A DNA stretch of 64,000 bases from an uncultured Alphaproteobacteria bacterium (GCA_903897605.1 CAIUCH010000057.1:1-64000), one strand, 5' to 3'; shown: positions 9,360 to 21,870, numbered from the stretch's first letter. The notes: generated by a model not told the origin, from the letters alone. Translations and numbers: made by a program.

Positions 9360-11291
9360 CTAGGGCGTGTCGCTTTTGGCGGCGGCGGGGAGCATCCGGG
9401 TCTGGGCGGAATAATCGTCACGGATCTTGGCCAGCGCCGAGACCGCCTCGGCGCGCAGCGATCCGGAACAGACCGGCTGGCTGACATGGCTTTCGAATTC
9501 GCGGTGCACGGTGACAATATTGCCGTCGGTGGACCAATGGGTGTCGTAGCGGATGCTGGTGGTTTTCAGATGGACGTCGGCGGGCATCTTGTCGATATGG
9601 AAGGCGTTGGTGAAATCCACCGAGAAATCCTCGACCTGCTTGGCGTTGAAGCACAGGGTTTCGTCATCGTTCTTGACGGTCTGGCTGGTGAGCGGCCCCA
9701 TCGGTCCGTCGCCGCTGCGATCGAGCAGGCGCAGGCCATTGGAGATCCCGGAAAAAAGGTTGGACTGGGGCGCTGCGCTGGCCGAAATGAAGGAACCGCT
9801 GATTGCATAGTCGGGGCCGAGCGCGCCGATGGGTCCGGGGGTCAGCTCGCCGCCGCTGGTGTTCTGGAAATTGTGCAGCTTGAGCAGAGCCGCCGCGATT
9901 TGCGCCGGCCCCAAGGCCTGAATGTCGAGACCGAGCCGGCGCAGATCCGCGGCCCAGCCGCCGGTGGCGGAAATCGTCATGTCGATCTTGATGCGCCGAT
10001 CGCTCTGCACCACGGCATTGATCTTGTAGGTCGAGGTCAGGCTCCCCGGCGCGATCACTGGCGTCAGATGCATGGCGGGCCCCTGCGTCACCGCATGCAC
10101 CACCGGCTTGCCGCTATCCACCAGCGGCAGAGTGCCAAACGCTGCGGTGCCCACGGTGGTGTCGGCATAGAGATTGAAAGAGGGCAGCCAGACAATCATG
10201 TGATTGAAATCGCTCATCGCCGGCACGGCGGCGAACTGATAGCGAGCCGCCGTGCTGATCAGCACCGGTTGGGCGGGAATGTTCTTGGCCTTGAGCAGAG
10301 AAGCAAACAGCACCGCCTGATCCATGCTGTCGCCATAGGCATTGGTCAATGTCCAATCGGGATCGTGCGGCACGAAACCGCCGGCGCCCAGCTCGATGGC
10401 GACATAACGCACATGCTGGCTCACCCATTCGTAAAGCGCGCGGGCCTGTTCGCGTGGATCGCTGATGCCCGTGGTGATGGTGTCGGCCTGCTTTTTGATT
10501 GCATCCGTCGCCACGATCTTGTCCAGCACCAGCGGCGCATAGGCATGGGCGAAATCGTCATAACTCGCCAGGCTGGCGGCACGAAAATGCGGCCGCTCGT
10601 CGGGATGCAGCACCGGGCTGGTGGGTCCGGCCTGCGATGCCATGTTGGAAAAGCGCCAGCCATATATGGTGCGGTCGCCGCTGACGGATTTTGTCTGATG
10701 CATGTCTTTTGAATCGACGTGCAAATTCATGCTGCTGGGCACGCTGAGGGTGAACTGGCTGTCGTCGGCTTCCAGTATCAGATTGGGATAATTCGCGGTC
10801 ATGAATTGGCGCGGAATGATCGGCGCCCGGCTGTGCCGTTTTTCGGTGTAGACCATGGTGTCGCCGGCTTCGACATTGGGGAAGATGATGATCTTCTGTT
10901 CGACATCGGTATAGACCGGGGACATGCTTTGCGCGGCCGCGTGCTGGGTCATGATCGCGCCGCGATCGACGGGAATTTTCTGGCCGTCGGTCTTCTGGGT
11001 ATAGGCATCGGTGATTTCGACATCTTCCAGGGTGGCGTTGTAGCTCACCGGCAACTGGCCGACCGGCCCGGTGGGCGCCACTTTCAGCATCTGGATGGCG
11101 TTGGTGACTATGGTTTCGGTGCGCCCTTCACTGTCCACCACAATGTCCTCGCGGAACTGCTTGATGCGCAGCGGCGGCTGCGGGGATGTCTGGGCGTGGG
11201 CGGGCGGGGCGGCGACGCCCCCCACCAGCAGAAGCGCCAAAAATGCATGCCGTGCCGTCATCATTCGCCTGTCCCCGGATGGCGCCACCAT
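9360..11291 (-). CDS. DUF3857 / transglutaminase-like domain protein, secreted
   Basis: Signal peptide; [63 protein letters not shown] transglutaminase-type core. Confidence 0.8.
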   Translation of the reverse strand: MVAPSGDRRMMTARHAFLALLLVGGVAAPPAHAQTSPQPPLRIKQFREDIVVDSEGRTETIVTNAIQMLKVAPTGPVGQLPVSYNATLEDVEITDAYTQKTDGQKIPVDRGAIMTQHAAAQSMSPVYTDVEQKIIIFPNVEAGDTMVYTEKRHSRAPIIPRQFMTANYPNLILEADDSQFTLSVPSSMNLHVDSKDMHQTKSVSGDRTIYGWRFSNMASQAGPTSPVLHPDERPHFRAASLASYDDFAHAYAPLVLDKIVATDAIKKQADTITTGISDPREQARALYEWVSQHVRYVAIELGAGGFVPHDPDWTLTNAYGDSMDQAVLFASLLKAKNIPAQPVLISTAARYQFAAVPAMSDFNHMIVWLPSFNLYADTTVGTAAFGTLPLVDSGKPVVHAVTQGPAMHLTPVIAPGSLTSTYKINAVVQSDRRIKIDMTISATGGWAADLRRLGLDIQALGPAQIAAALLKLHNFQNTSGGELTPGPIGALGPDYAISGSFISASAAPQSNLFSGISNGLRLLDRSGDGPMGPLTSQTVKNDDETLCFNAKQVEDFSVDFTNAFHIDKMPADVHLKTTSIRYDTHWSTDGNIVTVHREFESHVSQPVCSGSLRAEAVSALAKIRDDYSAQTRMLPAAAKSDTP

Positions 11292-11347
11292 AGCCCCCCA
11301 ATGCCAGTTTAACCCCTATCTGTCCTGTAATTTTCTCAACCGTTGGG

Positions 11348-11398
11348 CCTGTTTACCGGCTGCCGCCCGTTTGCTGGTAAACAGGGGCTCGATCCCCT
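11348..11398 (+). promoter_or_regulatory. two overlapping candidate hairpins in the DAHP synthase leader
   Basis: CCTGTTTACC(11348-11357)/GGTAAACAGG(11376-11385) perfect 10-bp stem. AGGGG-CTCGAT-CCCCT shares bases with its right arm. Confidence 0.5.
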
Positions 11399-11433
11399 AT
11401 ATCCCAGAACCGATTTTTGAGGAGTATCCCCGC

Positions 11434-12813
11434 GTGGCCCAGCCCTGGACCCCGCAAAGCTGGCAGGCCAAGCCCATCCGTCAGGTGCCGGACTATCCGG
11501 ACAAGGCGGCCCTGGACCGTGCCTTGGCGCAGCTGAAATCCCACCCGCCGCTGGTCTTCGCGGGTGAGGCGCGCAACCTGATGGCGTCCTTGGGCCAGGT
11601 TTGCGAGGGCAAGGCGTTCCTGCTGCAAGGTGGGGACTGTGCCGAGAGCTTCGCCGAATTCCATCCCGACAATATCCGCGACACGTTCCGCGTGCTGCTG
11701 CAGATGGCGGTGGTGCTGACATTTGCCGCCGGCGTGCCGGTGGTGAAGGTGGGCCGCATCGCCGGCCAATATGCCAAGCCGCGCTCCGACGATTTCGAGA
11801 CCCAGAATGGCGTCACCCTGCCGTCCTATCGCGGCGACAATATCAACGGCAGCGAATTCACGCCGGAAGCGCGCACCCCCGATCCGCTGCGGCTGATCCA
11901 GGCCAATGCCCATTCGGCGGCGACACTTAATCTTCTGCGCGCCTTCGCCTCGGGCGGTTATGCCGACCTGCACAATGTCCATCGCTGGATGCTGGGTTTC
12001 ATCGCGGATTCGCCCGCCGGCGAACAATATAAAGGTCTGGCGGGCCGCATTTCCGAAACTCTGGAATTCATGTCGGCGTGCGGGATCAATTCGGATTCGG
12101 TGCCGCAGCTACGCACCACCGATTTCTACACCAGCCATGAAGCGCTACTGCTCCCTTATGAGCAGGCAATGACGCGCATCGATTCCACCAGCGGCGACTG
12201 GTACGACACCTCCGCGCATATGGTCTGGATCGGCGACCGCACCCGCCAGCTCGATGGCGCGCATGTCGAATTCTGCCGCGGCATCAAGAATCCCATCGGC
12301 CTGAAATGCGGACCCTCGCTGGACCCCGACGAATTGCTGCGGCTGATCGCGGTGCTCAATCCCGCCAACATTCCCGGCCGCCTCACTTTGATCGCGCGGT
12401 TCGGCTCCGACAAGGTGGCCGAGAAGCTGCCGCCCATGGTGCGCGCGGTGAAGCGCGAAGGCGCCAATGTCGTATGGTCGTCGGATCCCATGCACGGCAA
12501 CACCATCAAGCTCAATTCCGGCTACAAGACCCGCCCGGTGGACCGCATCCTGGAAGAAGTGCGGACTTTCTTCGCGGTACACCGCGCCGAAGGCACCCAT
12601 GCCGGCGGTGTGCATTTCGAGATGACTGGCCAGGACGTCACCGAATGCATGGGCGGCGCCCAGGCGATCACGGCGCTGGATCTGCAATCGCGTTATCAGA
12701 CCGCCTGCGATCCGCGCCTCAATGCCAGCCAGGCGCTGGAGATGGCCTTCCTGATCGCCGAAGGCATCCGCGATGAGCGGATGAAAGACGCGGCGCAGGC
12801 CGTCTCCGCATGA
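11434..12813 (+). CDS. class II 3-deoxy-7-phosphoheptulonate synthase (DAHP synthase)
   Basis: [23 protein letters not shown]..., [39 protein letters not shown] start with GAGGAG upstream. Confidence 0.95.
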   Translation: MAQPWTPQSWQAKPIRQVPDYPDKAALDRALAQLKSHPPLVFAGEARNLMASLGQVCEGKAFLLQGGDCAESFAEFHPDNIRDTFRVLLQMAVVLTFAAGVPVVKVGRIAGQYAKPRSDDFETQNGVTLPSYRGDNINGSEFTPEARTPDPLRLIQANAHSAATLNLLRAFASGGYADLHNVHRWMLGFIADSPAGEQYKGLAGRISETLEFMSACGINSDSVPQLRTTDFYTSHEALLLPYEQAMTRIDSTSGDWYDTSAHMVWIGDRTRQLDGAHVEFCRGIKNPIGLKCGPSLDPDELLRLIAVLNPANIPGRLTLIARFGSDKVAEKLPPMVRAVKREGANVVWSSDPMHGNTIKLNSGYKTRPVDRILEEVRTFFAVHRAEGTHAGGVHFEMTGQDVTECMGGAQAITALDLQSRYQTACDPRLNASQALEMAFLIAEGIRDERMKDAAQAVSA

Positions 12814-12828
12814 GGACCGCGCGCTAAA

Positions 12829-13578
12829 ATGGGCATCGCGCGACTGCTGGCGAAAGGCTGGATCATTTTCTGCCTCTTCGCGGGCGCGCACGCGCTGCAC
12901 ATTGCCCTGACCAGAGGCCTGAAGCTGGAAGCCTCGCTTCCCGCCATCGCCATCTGCGTCATTCTGTTCGCGGCAATGGGGCTGTTGTTCGCCGGCGGTT
13001 TCGGCGTCTCGGCCGGATTACCCGGCACGCCATTCCGTTCGCGGCTGGGGCTTGGCCATTTCGTTCCCGGCTTCAACGAAATCGTGTTTCTGCTCTTTAT
13101 CTGCCTGTCATTCGTCAGCCAGGTCTGGTTCGCACCCACCTATCAGGACGCCAATTGGGTGACGCCGCTGGAGCATGCGATCTTTTTCGTGGTGCCGGGC
13201 CAGCGGGCCCTGGTCGGCGCACTCGATGTCTGCAGCTTGGATGGCGGGCGCGTCTTTGCCTCCAGCTTCGCCTGGCTGCTGGCGGTGGTGTATCTGGCCT
13301 CGGCCTGCTCGCGGCTGAAACTGCAGGCCGGCATCATCCGGCTGGAACGGAACACCCGGCCGGAAGGGCTGGGCCCAGCCACCCGCGCCTTCTGCCTGGG
13401 GCTGGTGGCGGTGGTTGGGGTGCAGTTCCTGTTCGTGGGATCGGCCTATCCCTGGTTCCGTTGCAGCGCCTTTGCCGACATCGCGGGTGCTCTTCTGATC
13501 GGTCTGGCGCCGCTGATGCTGACCTATCTGGTGGTGGCGGCACTGGCGACCTTGCTCGCAAGCTCGCCGGAATCCTGA
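12829..13578 (+). CDS. hypothetical multi-pass membrane protein
   Basis: 249 aa with several hydrophobic helices, directly downstream of DAHP synthase. Confidence 0.6.
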   Translation: MGIARLLAKGWIIFCLFAGAHALHIALTRGLKLEASLPAIAICVILFAAMGLLFAGGFGVSAGLPGTPFRSRLGLGHFVPGFNEIVFLLFICLSFVSQVWFAPTYQDANWVTPLEHAIFFVVPGQRALVGALDVCSLDGGRVFASSFAWLLAVVYLASACSRLKLQAGIIRLERNTRPEGLGPATRAFCLGLVAVVGVQFLFVGSAYPWFRCSAFADIAGALLIGLAPLMLTYLVVAALATLLASSPES

Positions 13579-13740
13579 CCCCCATCTGTCCGCCACGCGG
13601 GCACGGGGGAGGCGGGTCACGACCAAGTTCCAACAGGCTCTCGTTCGCCTTGGCCTTGGCTTTCTTCCCCGGCAAGGCGAAGCCTTAGGCGGGGGAAGAT
13701 GTCCGCTAGCGGGCCTGCCCGCGTGGCGGACAGATGGGGG
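13579..13740. repeat. MITE-like compound palindromic element with 25-bp perfect terminal inverted repeats
   Basis: CCCCCATCTGTCCGCCACGCGGGCA (13579-13603) and TGCCCGCGTGGCGGACAGATGGGGG (13716-13740) are exact reverse complements. A nested TCTTCCCCGGCAAGGC/GCCTTAGGCGGGGGAAGA hairpin lies inside. Confidence 0.85.
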
Positions 13741-13912
13741 AAGAAAGTCAGTCTGCGGATTAAGGTAAAGATAGGTTCGGGGCGCGTTATGTTATTAAGT
13801 ATCTGTTTTTGCTATATATTGTTCGTACAGTAACAAGCGGAAACATCTTATGAGTCGCGTTGGAGAGTCCCGCCGCGCTTAAAAAGGCCCGGGTTTGAAC
13901 CAAGGACTCTGG

Positions 13913-14887
13913 ATGTTCCTCCGCCGCCGCGTTCCGGAAAACGGGCCGTTAAAGGCCGCCGTCATCGGCGTCGGCGCTTTCGGCCGGCACCATTGCGCCA
14001 AATACCGTGCCATTCCGGGCGTCGAGCTGTTTGCCGTTGCAGATACCAGCGCCGAGATCCGCCGCACCGCCGCCGCCCAGTTTGGCGTGCTGGCCGTTGC
14101 CGACTGGCGCGAGCTGCTGGGCAAGGTCGATCTGGTTTCGATCTGCTCGCCTGCCGTCACCCATGCCGCCATCGTGCGGGCTTTTCTGAATGCCGGCGCC
14201 CATGTGCTGGTGGAAAAGCCCATCGCCACCACCGTGGCCGAAGCCGACGAACTGGTGGCACTGGCGCGCCGCACCGGCCTGACCCTCACGGTCGGGCATC
14301 AGGAGCGTTTCGTTTTCGCCCGCACTGGCTTGCTGGACCAGAATGTGCAGCCGCTGGAAATCCAATGCTGGCGTCGCGGTCCCTGGACCGGCCGCGGCGA
14401 TGATGTCAGCGCCGTGCTGGATCTGATGATCCATGATCTGGATCTGGTGCATACGCTGGTGCAAAGCGAAGTCGTCCATGTGACGGCGCGCGGCGTGACC
14501 CAATATGGACCCCATGCCGACGAAGTCGCCGCCGAAGTGACTTTCGCCAATGGCACCGTGGTGTATCTGGACACCAGCCGCATCGCCGATAGCCGCAAGC
14601 GCGGTTTCCGCGCCGTCTATGCCGATGGGGTGGTGGAAATCGACTTCCTCACCCGCGAGATCATCAACACCACGCCGCGTCCCCTGGCCGAGCTGGAGAT
14701 GGGTGACCCCCTGGGCGACGCCGTGTCGTCCTTCGTCGCCGCCGCGCGGGGCGAGACTGCCCCGCTGGTGCTGCCGGAACAGGCCGCCCAGGCAGTGGAG
14801 ACCGCGCTTCTGATCGAGGAAGCCGCCGACGCCACAGTTCCCGCTGTCCTGCGCGCCCGGTATGGCCGCCTGGCCGCCACCGCGTAA
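13913..14887 (+). CDS. Gfo/Idh/MocA-family oxidoreductase
   Basis: AAVIGVGAFGRHHCAKYRAIPGVELFAVAD, VLVEKPIATTVAEADEL. Confidence 0.88.
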   Translation: MFLRRRVPENGPLKAAVIGVGAFGRHHCAKYRAIPGVELFAVADTSAEIRRTAAAQFGVLAVADWRELLGKVDLVSICSPAVTHAAIVRAFLNAGAHVLVEKPIATTVAEADELVALARRTGLTLTVGHQERFVFARTGLLDQNVQPLEIQCWRRGPWTGRGDDVSAVLDLMIHDLDLVHTLVQSEVVHVTARGVTQYGPHADEVAAEVTFANGTVVYLDTSRIADSRKRGFRAVYADGVVEIDFLTREIINTTPRPLAELEMGDPLGDAVSSFVAAARGETAPLVLPEQAAQAVETALLIEEAADATVPAVLRARYGRLAATA

Positions 14888-14930
14888 CCGGCACTTTTTC
14901 TTTTTCGGCTCAACAGTCTAAACAACGGCG

Positions 14931-16586
14931 ATGACCGGTCGCTTCCGCATTGCCCTGGCGCAGCTCAATCCCGTGATGGGCGACATCGCGGGCAATCTGA
15001 AGCGCGCCCGCGACGCCCGCGCCAAGGTGCCGGACGCCGACGTCATCCTGTTCTCCGAGCTTTTCATGGTCGGCTATCCGCCCGAGGATCTGGTGCTGAA
15101 GGGTGCATTGCAGGCCGATGTGCGTGAAGCGATCGAGAGTTTGGCGGCGGACACCGTTACCGGCCCCGCTATCCTGATCGGCGCGCCCTGGGCGGAAGAC
15201 GGCAAGCTCTATAACGCCATGCTGCTGCTCGATGGCGGCCGCATCGCGGGGCGCACCTTCAAGCATGACCTGCCCAATTACGGTGTGTTCGATGAAAAGC
15301 GCGTCTTCGCCGCCGGGCCGCTGCCGGGCCCGCTGAATGTTCGCGGCGTGCGCATCGGTGTGCCGGTGTGCGAGGACATCTGGACCCAGGATGTCACCGA
15401 ATGCCTGAACGAGACTGGGGCGGAAATCCTGGCGGTGCCCAATGGCTCGCCCTTCGAGGCGGGCAAGGAAGATCTGCGCCTGCAGCTGGCGGCCGCCCGC
15501 GTCGGCGAAACCGGATTGCCGCTGATCTATCTCAATCAGTTGGGCGGCCAGGACGAGTTGGTGTTCGACGGCGCCTCCTTCGTGCTCAATGCCGACAATT
15601 CGGTGGCGCTGGCGCTGCCGGGCTGGCGCGAAGACGTGACGATCAGCGATTGGAGCCGCGACCCGCACGGCAAATGGATCTGCGCGCCGGGCGAACGGGT
15701 GGGCGAGGAAAGCCGCGAAAGCGCCGTCTATCACGCCATGATGCTGGGCCTGCGCGACTATGTGAACAAGAACCGTTTTTCCGGCGTCGTGCTGGGGCTG
15801 TCGGGCGGTATCGACTCTGCATTGTCGGCGGCGGTGGCGGTGGATGCCTTGGGCGCGGCCCGTGTGCGCTGCGTGATGCTGCCGTCGCGCTATACCAGCA
15901 AGGACAGTCTGGACGATGCCGACGAATGCGCCCGCCGCCTGGGCGTGCCGTATGAAACTATCGAGATCGAGCGCGCCGTCACCGCTTTCGGCGAAACCTT
16001 GGCGCCGGTGTTCGCGGGCAAATCCGCCGACACCACGGAAGAGAATATCCAATCGCGCGCGCGCGGGCTCATTCTGATGGCGATCTCCAACAAATTCGGG
16101 CCGATGGTGCTGACCACCGGCAACAAGAGCGAGATGAGTGTCGGCTATGCCACCCTCTATGGCGACATGTGCGGCGGCTATAATGTGCTGAAAGACGTCT
16201 ACAAGACGGAGGTCTTCGCTTTGTCGCACTGGCGCAATGCCCATTCGCCGGAAGGCGCGCTGGGCCCGGGCGGAGCGGTGATCCCGGACCGCATCATCGA
16301 GAAAGCGCCGACGGCGGAATTGCGTGCCAACCAGACCGATCAGGATTCCCTGCCGCCCTACGAAATCCTGGACGGCATCTTGAAATGCCTGGTTGAGCAG
16401 GAAATGAGTTTCGACGATACGGTGGCCAAAGGGTTCGATCCCGGCACGGTCAAGCGAGTGGAACAGCTTCTTTATGTCTCCGAATATAAGCGCCGCCAAG
16501 CGCCGCCCGGCGTGAAGATCTCCTCACGCAATTTCGGCCGCGACCGCCGTTATCCCATCACCAACGCCTTTAGAGACGCCAGATGA
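14931..16586 (+). CDS. nadE: glutamine-dependent NAD+ synthase
   Basis: Nitrilase-like N-domain ([15 protein letters not shown]) and [54 protein letters not shown]. Confidence 0.95.
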   Translation: MTGRFRIALAQLNPVMGDIAGNLKRARDARAKVPDADVILFSELFMVGYPPEDLVLKGALQADVREAIESLAADTVTGPAILIGAPWAEDGKLYNAMLLLDGGRIAGRTFKHDLPNYGVFDEKRVFAAGPLPGPLNVRGVRIGVPVCEDIWTQDVTECLNETGAEILAVPNGSPFEAGKEDLRLQLAAARVGETGLPLIYLNQLGGQDELVFDGASFVLNADNSVALALPGWREDVTISDWSRDPHGKWICAPGERVGEESRESAVYHAMMLGLRDYVNKNRFSGVVLGLSGGIDSALSAAVAVDALGAARVRCVMLPSRYTSKDSLDDADECARRLGVPYETIEIERAVTAFGETLAPVFAGKSADTTEENIQSRARGLILMAISNKFGPMVLTTGNKSEMSVGYATLYGDMCGGYNVLKDVYKTEVFALSHWRNAHSPEGALGPGGAVIPDRIIEKAPTAELRANQTDQDSLPPYEILDGILKCLVEQEMSFDDTVAKGFDPGTVKRVEQLLYVSEYKRRQAPPGVKISSRNFGRDRRYPITNAFRDAR

Positions 16587-17917
16587 GCGATGTTATCGTC
16601 CGCGTCGCGCCATCGCCCACCGGTTATCTGCATGTCGGCAATGCCCGCGCCGCGCTGCTGAATTATCTGTTCGCGCTGCATGCCGGCGGCAAATTCATGC
16701 TGCGGATCGACGACACCGACGATACGCGGTCGAAACCGGAATACGAAACCGCGATCCTGGAAGACCTGGCGTGGCTGGGCCTGACACATGACATATTCGC
16801 GCGCCAGTCCGACCGGGCGGCGCGTTACCAGGAGGCCGCCGGGAAACTGAAGACGGCAGGGCGGCTTTATCCCTGCTACGAAACTGCCGCCGAACTGGAC
16901 CGCCGCCGCAAGCGTCAGATGGCGGCGGGCAAGCCGCCCGTCTATGACCGTGCCGCGCTCGCCCTGACCGACGCACAGCGGGCCGCCTTCGAAGCCGAAG
17001 GCCGCAAACCGCATTGGCGCTTCAAGCTCAGCCATAACAAGGTGCAGTGGAACGATCTGATCCGCGGACATGTGGAGATCGATACCGCCACCCTCTCCGA
17101 TCCGGTGCTGATCCGCGAAGACGGTCGCTTTCTTTATACCTTGCCGTCGGTGGTGGACGATGCCGATTTCGCCGTCAACCATATCCTGCGCGGCGAGGAT
17201 CATGTCACCAACAGCGCGCCGCAGATCGAAATCTTTGAAGCCTTGGACGCACCGGTGCCGCATTTCGCGCATTTCGCCCTGTTCGTGGCGGCGGGCGGCG
17301 AAGTCCTGTCCAAGCGCGAAGGATCGTTGTCGCTGCGCGCCCTGCGCGACGACGGCATCGAGGCCCTGGCATTGAATGCCTATCTCGCCCGCATCGGTAC
17401 CTCCGACAGTATCGAACCGGCGCTGTCGCTGCGCGAACTGGCGGATGGTTTCGCCTTCGAGAAAATGGGCCGGGCGCTGGCGCATTTCGACAGGGCCGAG
17501 CTGACGGCCCTGAACGCCAAGACGCTTCACGCCATGCCTTATGAGATTGTGGCGCCACGCCTGATGGCAATGGGCGTGCATCAGCCAGTGTGGGAAGCGG
17601 TGAAACCAAATGTCACGCGCCTCGCCGACGCCGTGGATCTGCAACGGCTGGTGACGGGACCGGTGACGCCCGTGATCGAGGATGCGGATTTCATCGCTCG
17701 CGCGGCGGCTCTTCTGCCGCCCGAACCCTGGAACGAGGGGACCTGGGGCGTTTGGACCGAGGCGGTGAAGGCAGCGACCGGGACCAAGGGGCGGGCGCTA
17801 TTTCATCCCCTGCGCCTGGCGCTGACCGGGCTGGAGCATGGACCGGAACTCAAAAAACTGTTACCCCTGATCGGGAGGGCCAAAGTGCTGGCCCGCCTGG
17901 AAGGACAGACCGCGTGA
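16583..17917 (+). CDS. gltX: glutamate-tRNA ligase
   Basis: [38 protein letters not shown] (KMSKS-equivalent). Confidence 0.93.
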   Translation: MSDVIVRVAPSPTGYLHVGNARAALLNYLFALHAGGKFMLRIDDTDDTRSKPEYETAILEDLAWLGLTHDIFARQSDRAARYQEAAGKLKTAGRLYPCYETAAELDRRRKRQMAAGKPPVYDRAALALTDAQRAAFEAEGRKPHWRFKLSHNKVQWNDLIRGHVEIDTATLSDPVLIREDGRFLYTLPSVVDDADFAVNHILRGEDHVTNSAPQIEIFEALDAPVPHFAHFALFVAAGGEVLSKREGSLSLRALRDDGIEALALNAYLARIGTSDSIEPALSLRELADGFAFEKMGRALAHFDRAELTALNAKTLHAMPYEIVAPRLMAMGVHQPVWEAVKPNVTRLADAVDLQRLVTGPVTPVIEDADFIARAAALLPPEPWNEGTWGVWTEAVKAATGTKGRALFHPLRLALTGLEHGPELKKLLPLIGRAKVLARLEGQTA

Positions 17918-18035
17918 CGCATTGTTTTGTCATTATCCGGATTTCGATTTGCAGCTGACGCTGCAAAAACCCTTCTGCTCGCCCCCACAATTTGCCAAGT
18001 TCAACAAGACATTTTTGATCGCCGCGCGATCTCAC

Positions 18036-18060
18036 GGAAAACCGCTTCACACTTTTCCGG
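18036..18060. repeat. short palindromic intergenic repeat upstream of cysS
   Basis: CGGAAAA-CCGCTTCACAC-TTTTCCG; resembles (from memory) a repeat common between genes of Rhizobiales-type alphaproteobacteria. Confidence 0.6.
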
Positions 18061-18085
18061 ATCGCGCTCCCGCCGGTGGACTTCC

Positions 18086-19396
18086 ATGACTCTGCGTCTG
18101 TTCAATACGCTCACCAAGACCAAGGACGAGTTTGTTCCGATCGATCCCAGGAATGTCCGCACCTATGTCTGCGGGCCGACGGTCTATGACTTTGCCCATA
18201 TCGGCAATGCGCGCCCTTCGATCGTGTTCGATCTTCTGTTCCGGTTGCTGCGCCACGAATTCGGCGACGCCCATGTCACCTATGTCCGCAACATCACCGA
18301 CGTGGACGACAAGATCAACGCCCGTGCCGCCGAGCGCGGCGTGTCGATCCGCGAACTGACGGAAGAAACCGCGCAGATCTATGCCGAGGATATCGGCGCG
18401 TTGGGCTGCCTGCCGCCCACCGTGACGCCACGCGCCACCGAGCATATCGCCGAGATGGTGACGATCATCGGGCAGTTGATTGCCGCCGGCCATGCCTATG
18501 TCGCCGATGGCCATGTGCTGTTCGATGTTTCGTCCAAGCCGGATTACGGCAAGCTGTCGCGCCGGTCGCTGGACGAGATGATCGCCGGCGCGCGGGTGGA
18601 TGTGGCGCCCTATAAAAAAGGCGCGATGGATTTCGTGCTGTGGAAACCGTCCGAGGCGAAGGTCCCGGGCTGGGAGTCGCCTTGGGGCCGCGGCCGTCCC
18701 GGCTGGCACATCGAATGTTCGGCGATGGCGGGCAAATATCTGGGTGAGACATTCGACATTCATGGCGGCGGCATCGACCTGCTGTTTCCCCATCACGAGA
18801 ACGAGATCGCCCAAAGCGAAGGCGCCCATCACAATCACCCGTTGGCGAAAGTCTGGATGCATAACGGCTTTCTGCAGCTGCAGGGCGAGAAGATGTCCAA
18901 ATCGGCGGGCAATTTCTTCACCATCCGCGAGCTTCTGGCCGACTGGCCGGGCGAGGTTCTGCGCTTCAACATGCTGCGCAGCCATTACCGCCAGCCGATC
19001 GATTTCACTTTCGAGGGCCTCCGCGAAAGCTGGAAGACCCTGGAACGCTGGTACGAAATCACCGAGCCTTTGGCCGATCCGGCGCCCGATGCGGATTTCT
19101 TCGCCGCGCTGCGTGACGATCTCAACACCCCAGCGGCCATCGCCTCTCTGCATCAGGCGGAGCCATCGGCGCTGGCGGGTGGGCTGGGTTTTCTGGGTTT
19201 CTCCAATGTGCAGATGAAGATCTCGACCAAGACGAAAGTCGACGAGATTGCCATCGCCGATGCCATTGAAGCCCGCAAGGCGGCCCGTGCCGCCAAGAAT
19301 TTCGCCGAAAGCGACCGCATTCGCGATGAATTGCTGGTCAGGGGCATCGTACTGAAGGACGGGCCTGAGGGCACGACCTGGGAAATCAAGAAATGA
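18086..19396 (+). CDS. cysS: cysteine-tRNA ligase
   Basis: [59 protein letters not shown]. Start at internal Met; the longer ORF from 17927 runs through the repeat. Confidence 0.96.
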   Translation: MTLRLFNTLTKTKDEFVPIDPRNVRTYVCGPTVYDFAHIGNARPSIVFDLLFRLLRHEFGDAHVTYVRNITDVDDKINARAAERGVSIRELTEETAQIYAEDIGALGCLPPTVTPRATEHIAEMVTIIGQLIAAGHAYVADGHVLFDVSSKPDYGKLSRRSLDEMIAGARVDVAPYKKGAMDFVLWKPSEAKVPGWESPWGRGRPGWHIECSAMAGKYLGETFDIHGGGIDLLFPHHENEIAQSEGAHHNHPLAKVWMHNGFLQLQGEKMSKSAGNFFTIRELLADWPGEVLRFNMLRSHYRQPIDFTFEGLRESWKTLERWYEITEPLADPAPDADFFAALRDDLNTPAAIASLHQAEPSALAGGLGFLGFSNVQMKISTKTKVDEIAIADAIEARKAARAAKNFAESDRIRDELLVRGIVLKDGPEGTTWEIKK

Positions 19397-20991
19397 CCCG
19401 CGAACGCCTTTATATTTTCGACACCACCTTGCGCGACGGAGCGCAAACCCAGGGCGTGGATTTCTCGGTCGCGGACAAGCGCCAGATCGCGCTCGCCCTG
19501 GACGGATTGGGCATCGACTATATCGAAGGCGGCTGGCCTGGCGCCAATCCCACCGACACGGCTTTCTTCGCCGAACGCCCGCCGCTGAAACGCGCTCGAT
19601 TTACCGCATTCGGCATGACCAAGCGCTCGGGCCGCAGCGCCGCCAACGATCCGTCGCTGGCGCCGGTGATCGATGCGCCGGTCGATGCGGTTTGTCTGGT
19701 GGGCAAGAGCTGGGACTATCAAGTCGATGTCGCGCTGGAGATTCCGCGCGAGGAGAATATCGACAATATCGCCCGCTCCATCGAAGCGGTGGTGGCCAAG
19801 AAGCGCGAAGCGATGCTCGACGCCGAACATTTCTTCGACGGCTACAAGGCGAATGCTGACTATGCCATGGCCTGCATCAAGGCCGCCCATGACGCGGGCG
19901 CCCGCTGGATCGTGCTGTGCGACACCAATGGCGGCACCATGCCGGAGGATGTCTATCGCATTGTCTGCGAAGTGAAGGCGAAGTTGCCGGGTGCGGCGCT
20001 GGGCATCCATGCCCATGACGATACCGGGCAGGGTGTGGCGGTGAGCCTGGCCGCCTTGCGTGCGGGCGTGCGCCAGATTCAGGGCACTTTGAATGGCCTC
20101 GGCGAGCGCTGCGGCAACGCCAATCTCTGTTCGCTGCTGCCGACCCTGATCCTGAAGGAGCCTTACGCCGCGCAATTCGAAACCGGCGTCAGCCCTGAGG
20201 CGCTGGCCCGCATCACCCAGCTCTCGCGCCTGCTGGACGAGATTCTCAATCGCGCCCCCCGGCGGCACGCGCCCTATGTCGGGCTCTCGGCTTTCGCGCA
20301 TAAGGGTGGCTTGCATTCGTCGGCCGTGCTGAAGGACCCGCGCACCTATGAACATGTGAATCCGGAATCGGTGGGCAATCAGCGCGTCATCCCGGTGTCG
20401 GATCAATCCGGACGCTCCAATGTTTTGGCGCGGATGGCGGAAATCGGCATAGCTATCGACGCCCAGGATGGCCGGGTGTCGCGCTTGCTCGACGAGGTGA
20501 AGCAGCGCGAATATCTCGGCTATGCCTATGACGGCGCCGACGCGTCGTTCGAATTGCTGGCGCGCCGGGCGCTGGGCCAGGTGCCGGATTATTTCACGGT
20601 GGACAGTTTCCGCGTCAGCGTCGAGCGCCGCCGCAATGCGCGCGGCGAGATGGTCAGCGTCTCCGAAGGCGTGGTCCGGCTGGATGTCGCCGGCGAGGAG
20701 ATCCACAGCGTCGCCACCGGCAACGGCCCCGTCAACGCGCTGGACGCGGCGCTGCGCAAGGATTTGGGAAAATATTCGGCCGCCATCAGCGATCTTCGCC
20801 TGGCGGATTATAAGGTGCGTATCCTCACCACCGGCACCGAAGCGGTGACCCGGGTGATGATCGAGAGCATCGATGGCCGGAGCAACCGCTGGTCCACGGT
20901 GGGGGTGTCGGCCAATATCGTCGATGCCTCCTTCGAGGCCTTGACCGACTCGATTACCTACAAGCTTTTCAAGGAAGGCCTTGTTCCCTGA
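19393..20991 (+). CDS. cimA: (R)-citramalate synthase
   Basis: [72 protein letters not shown]. Confidence 0.93.
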   Translation: MTRERLYIFDTTLRDGAQTQGVDFSVADKRQIALALDGLGIDYIEGGWPGANPTDTAFFAERPPLKRARFTAFGMTKRSGRSAANDPSLAPVIDAPVDAVCLVGKSWDYQVDVALEIPREENIDNIARSIEAVVAKKREAMLDAEHFFDGYKANADYAMACIKAAHDAGARWIVLCDTNGGTMPEDVYRIVCEVKAKLPGAALGIHAHDDTGQGVAVSLAALRAGVRQIQGTLNGLGERCGNANLCSLLPTLILKEPYAAQFETGVSPEALARITQLSRLLDEILNRAPRRHAPYVGLSAFAHKGGLHSSAVLKDPRTYEHVNPESVGNQRVIPVSDQSGRSNVLARMAEIGIAIDAQDGRVSRLLDEVKQREYLGYAYDGADASFELLARRALGQVPDYFTVDSFRVSVERRRNARGEMVSVSEGVVRLDVAGEEIHSVATGNGPVNALDAALRKDLGKYSAAISDLRLADYKVRILTTGTEAVTRVMIESIDGRSNRWSTVGVSANIVDASFEALTDSITYKLFKEGLVP

Positions 20992-21190
20992 ACGCGCCTT
21001 CGATGGACACCCTGCTTTGGTTACACCGCGCGCGACGGGATTTCTGACATAGTATTGAGATAATTGGCATTCTTTCGCACTCGGCCGTCAAATACGGGCA
21101 ATTCCCCGCTTCCGGGCGTCGCCCAAAGGGGCTATTGTCCGCGCCGATCCTGGGCCCCCTGGGGAACCGATTTCAAGGGAGAAAAAAACT

Positions 21191-21790
21191 ATGAAGGGTT
21201 TACTCACTATGGCCGCCGCCGTGGCGCTCACGGCCTCGTTCGCCAGCACTGCAATGGCGCAGGGCATGTCGAAAGACGATCAGATCAAGCAAGCAACGTC
21301 CGCGCTGCCGGCCGCCATGCGCGCCGGTGCGATGGTCGTCAGCTATGACGCCAAGGGCATGCCGATGGTGCTGCGTCAGGGCACCAACAACATCTTCTGC
21401 ACGCCGAGCACGGGCGACACCTTCGCCGTGAGCTGCCGTGGCATGGGGCTCAAGGCCGCCAGCGATTTCACTGCGATGGAAAAGGCTGCAGGCAAGGATG
21501 CCAAGACGATCACGGCGGACACCGATGCGGCTTATGCCTCGGGCAAGCTTACCCGTGCGCCGGCCGGCACCACCATCTACACCCGTGGCGGCAAGACCGA
21601 AGCTGAAGCCCGCTCGATGTGGGTCGTGCTGATGCCGAACGTCAAAGGCGAGGATATGGGCCTGCCGACCATGCGCGTGAATGCGTCGTCGCCCTGGATG
21701 ATGCGTTCGGGCACGCCCGGCGCGCACATCATGATGCCGCAGACGGCGTCGATGGACGACATGCCGCCGCCGCCTCCGCCGAAGATGTGA
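21191..21790 (+). CDS. secreted hypothetical protein, paralogue 1
   Basis: Signal peptide MKGLLTMAAAVALTASFASTAMAQ; SPWMMRSGTPGAHIMMPQ motif; GGGAGAAA RBS. Confidence 0.8.
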   Translation: MKGLLTMAAAVALTASFASTAMAQGMSKDDQIKQATSALPAAMRAGAMVVSYDAKGMPMVLRQGTNNIFCTPSTGDTFAVSCRGMGLKAASDFTAMEKAAGKDAKTITADTDAAYASGKLTRAPAGTTIYTRGGKTEAEARSMWVVLMPNVKGEDMGLPTMRVNASSPWMMRSGTPGAHIMMPQTASMDDMPPPPPPKM

Positions 21791-21831
21791 TGTAAAGATC
21801 GTGTAAAGACTGGGTCTCTCCTCTGAGACAC

Positions 21832-21870
21832 GAACGCGGCGCCCCTCAAAAGGCGCCGTGTTTCGTTTCG
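21832..21870 (+). terminator. Rho-independent-like terminator
   Basis: CGGCGCCCCTCAAAAGGCGCCG followed by TGTTTCGTTTCG. Confidence 0.7.

Noticed and set aside
9330-10712. 460-aa plus-strand ORF
   Set aside because: Antisense to the DUF3857/transglutaminase-like gene, which has a signal peptide and domain motifs.
14910-16499. 529-aa minus-strand ORF
   Set aside because: Antisense shadow of nadE with no family-like motifs.
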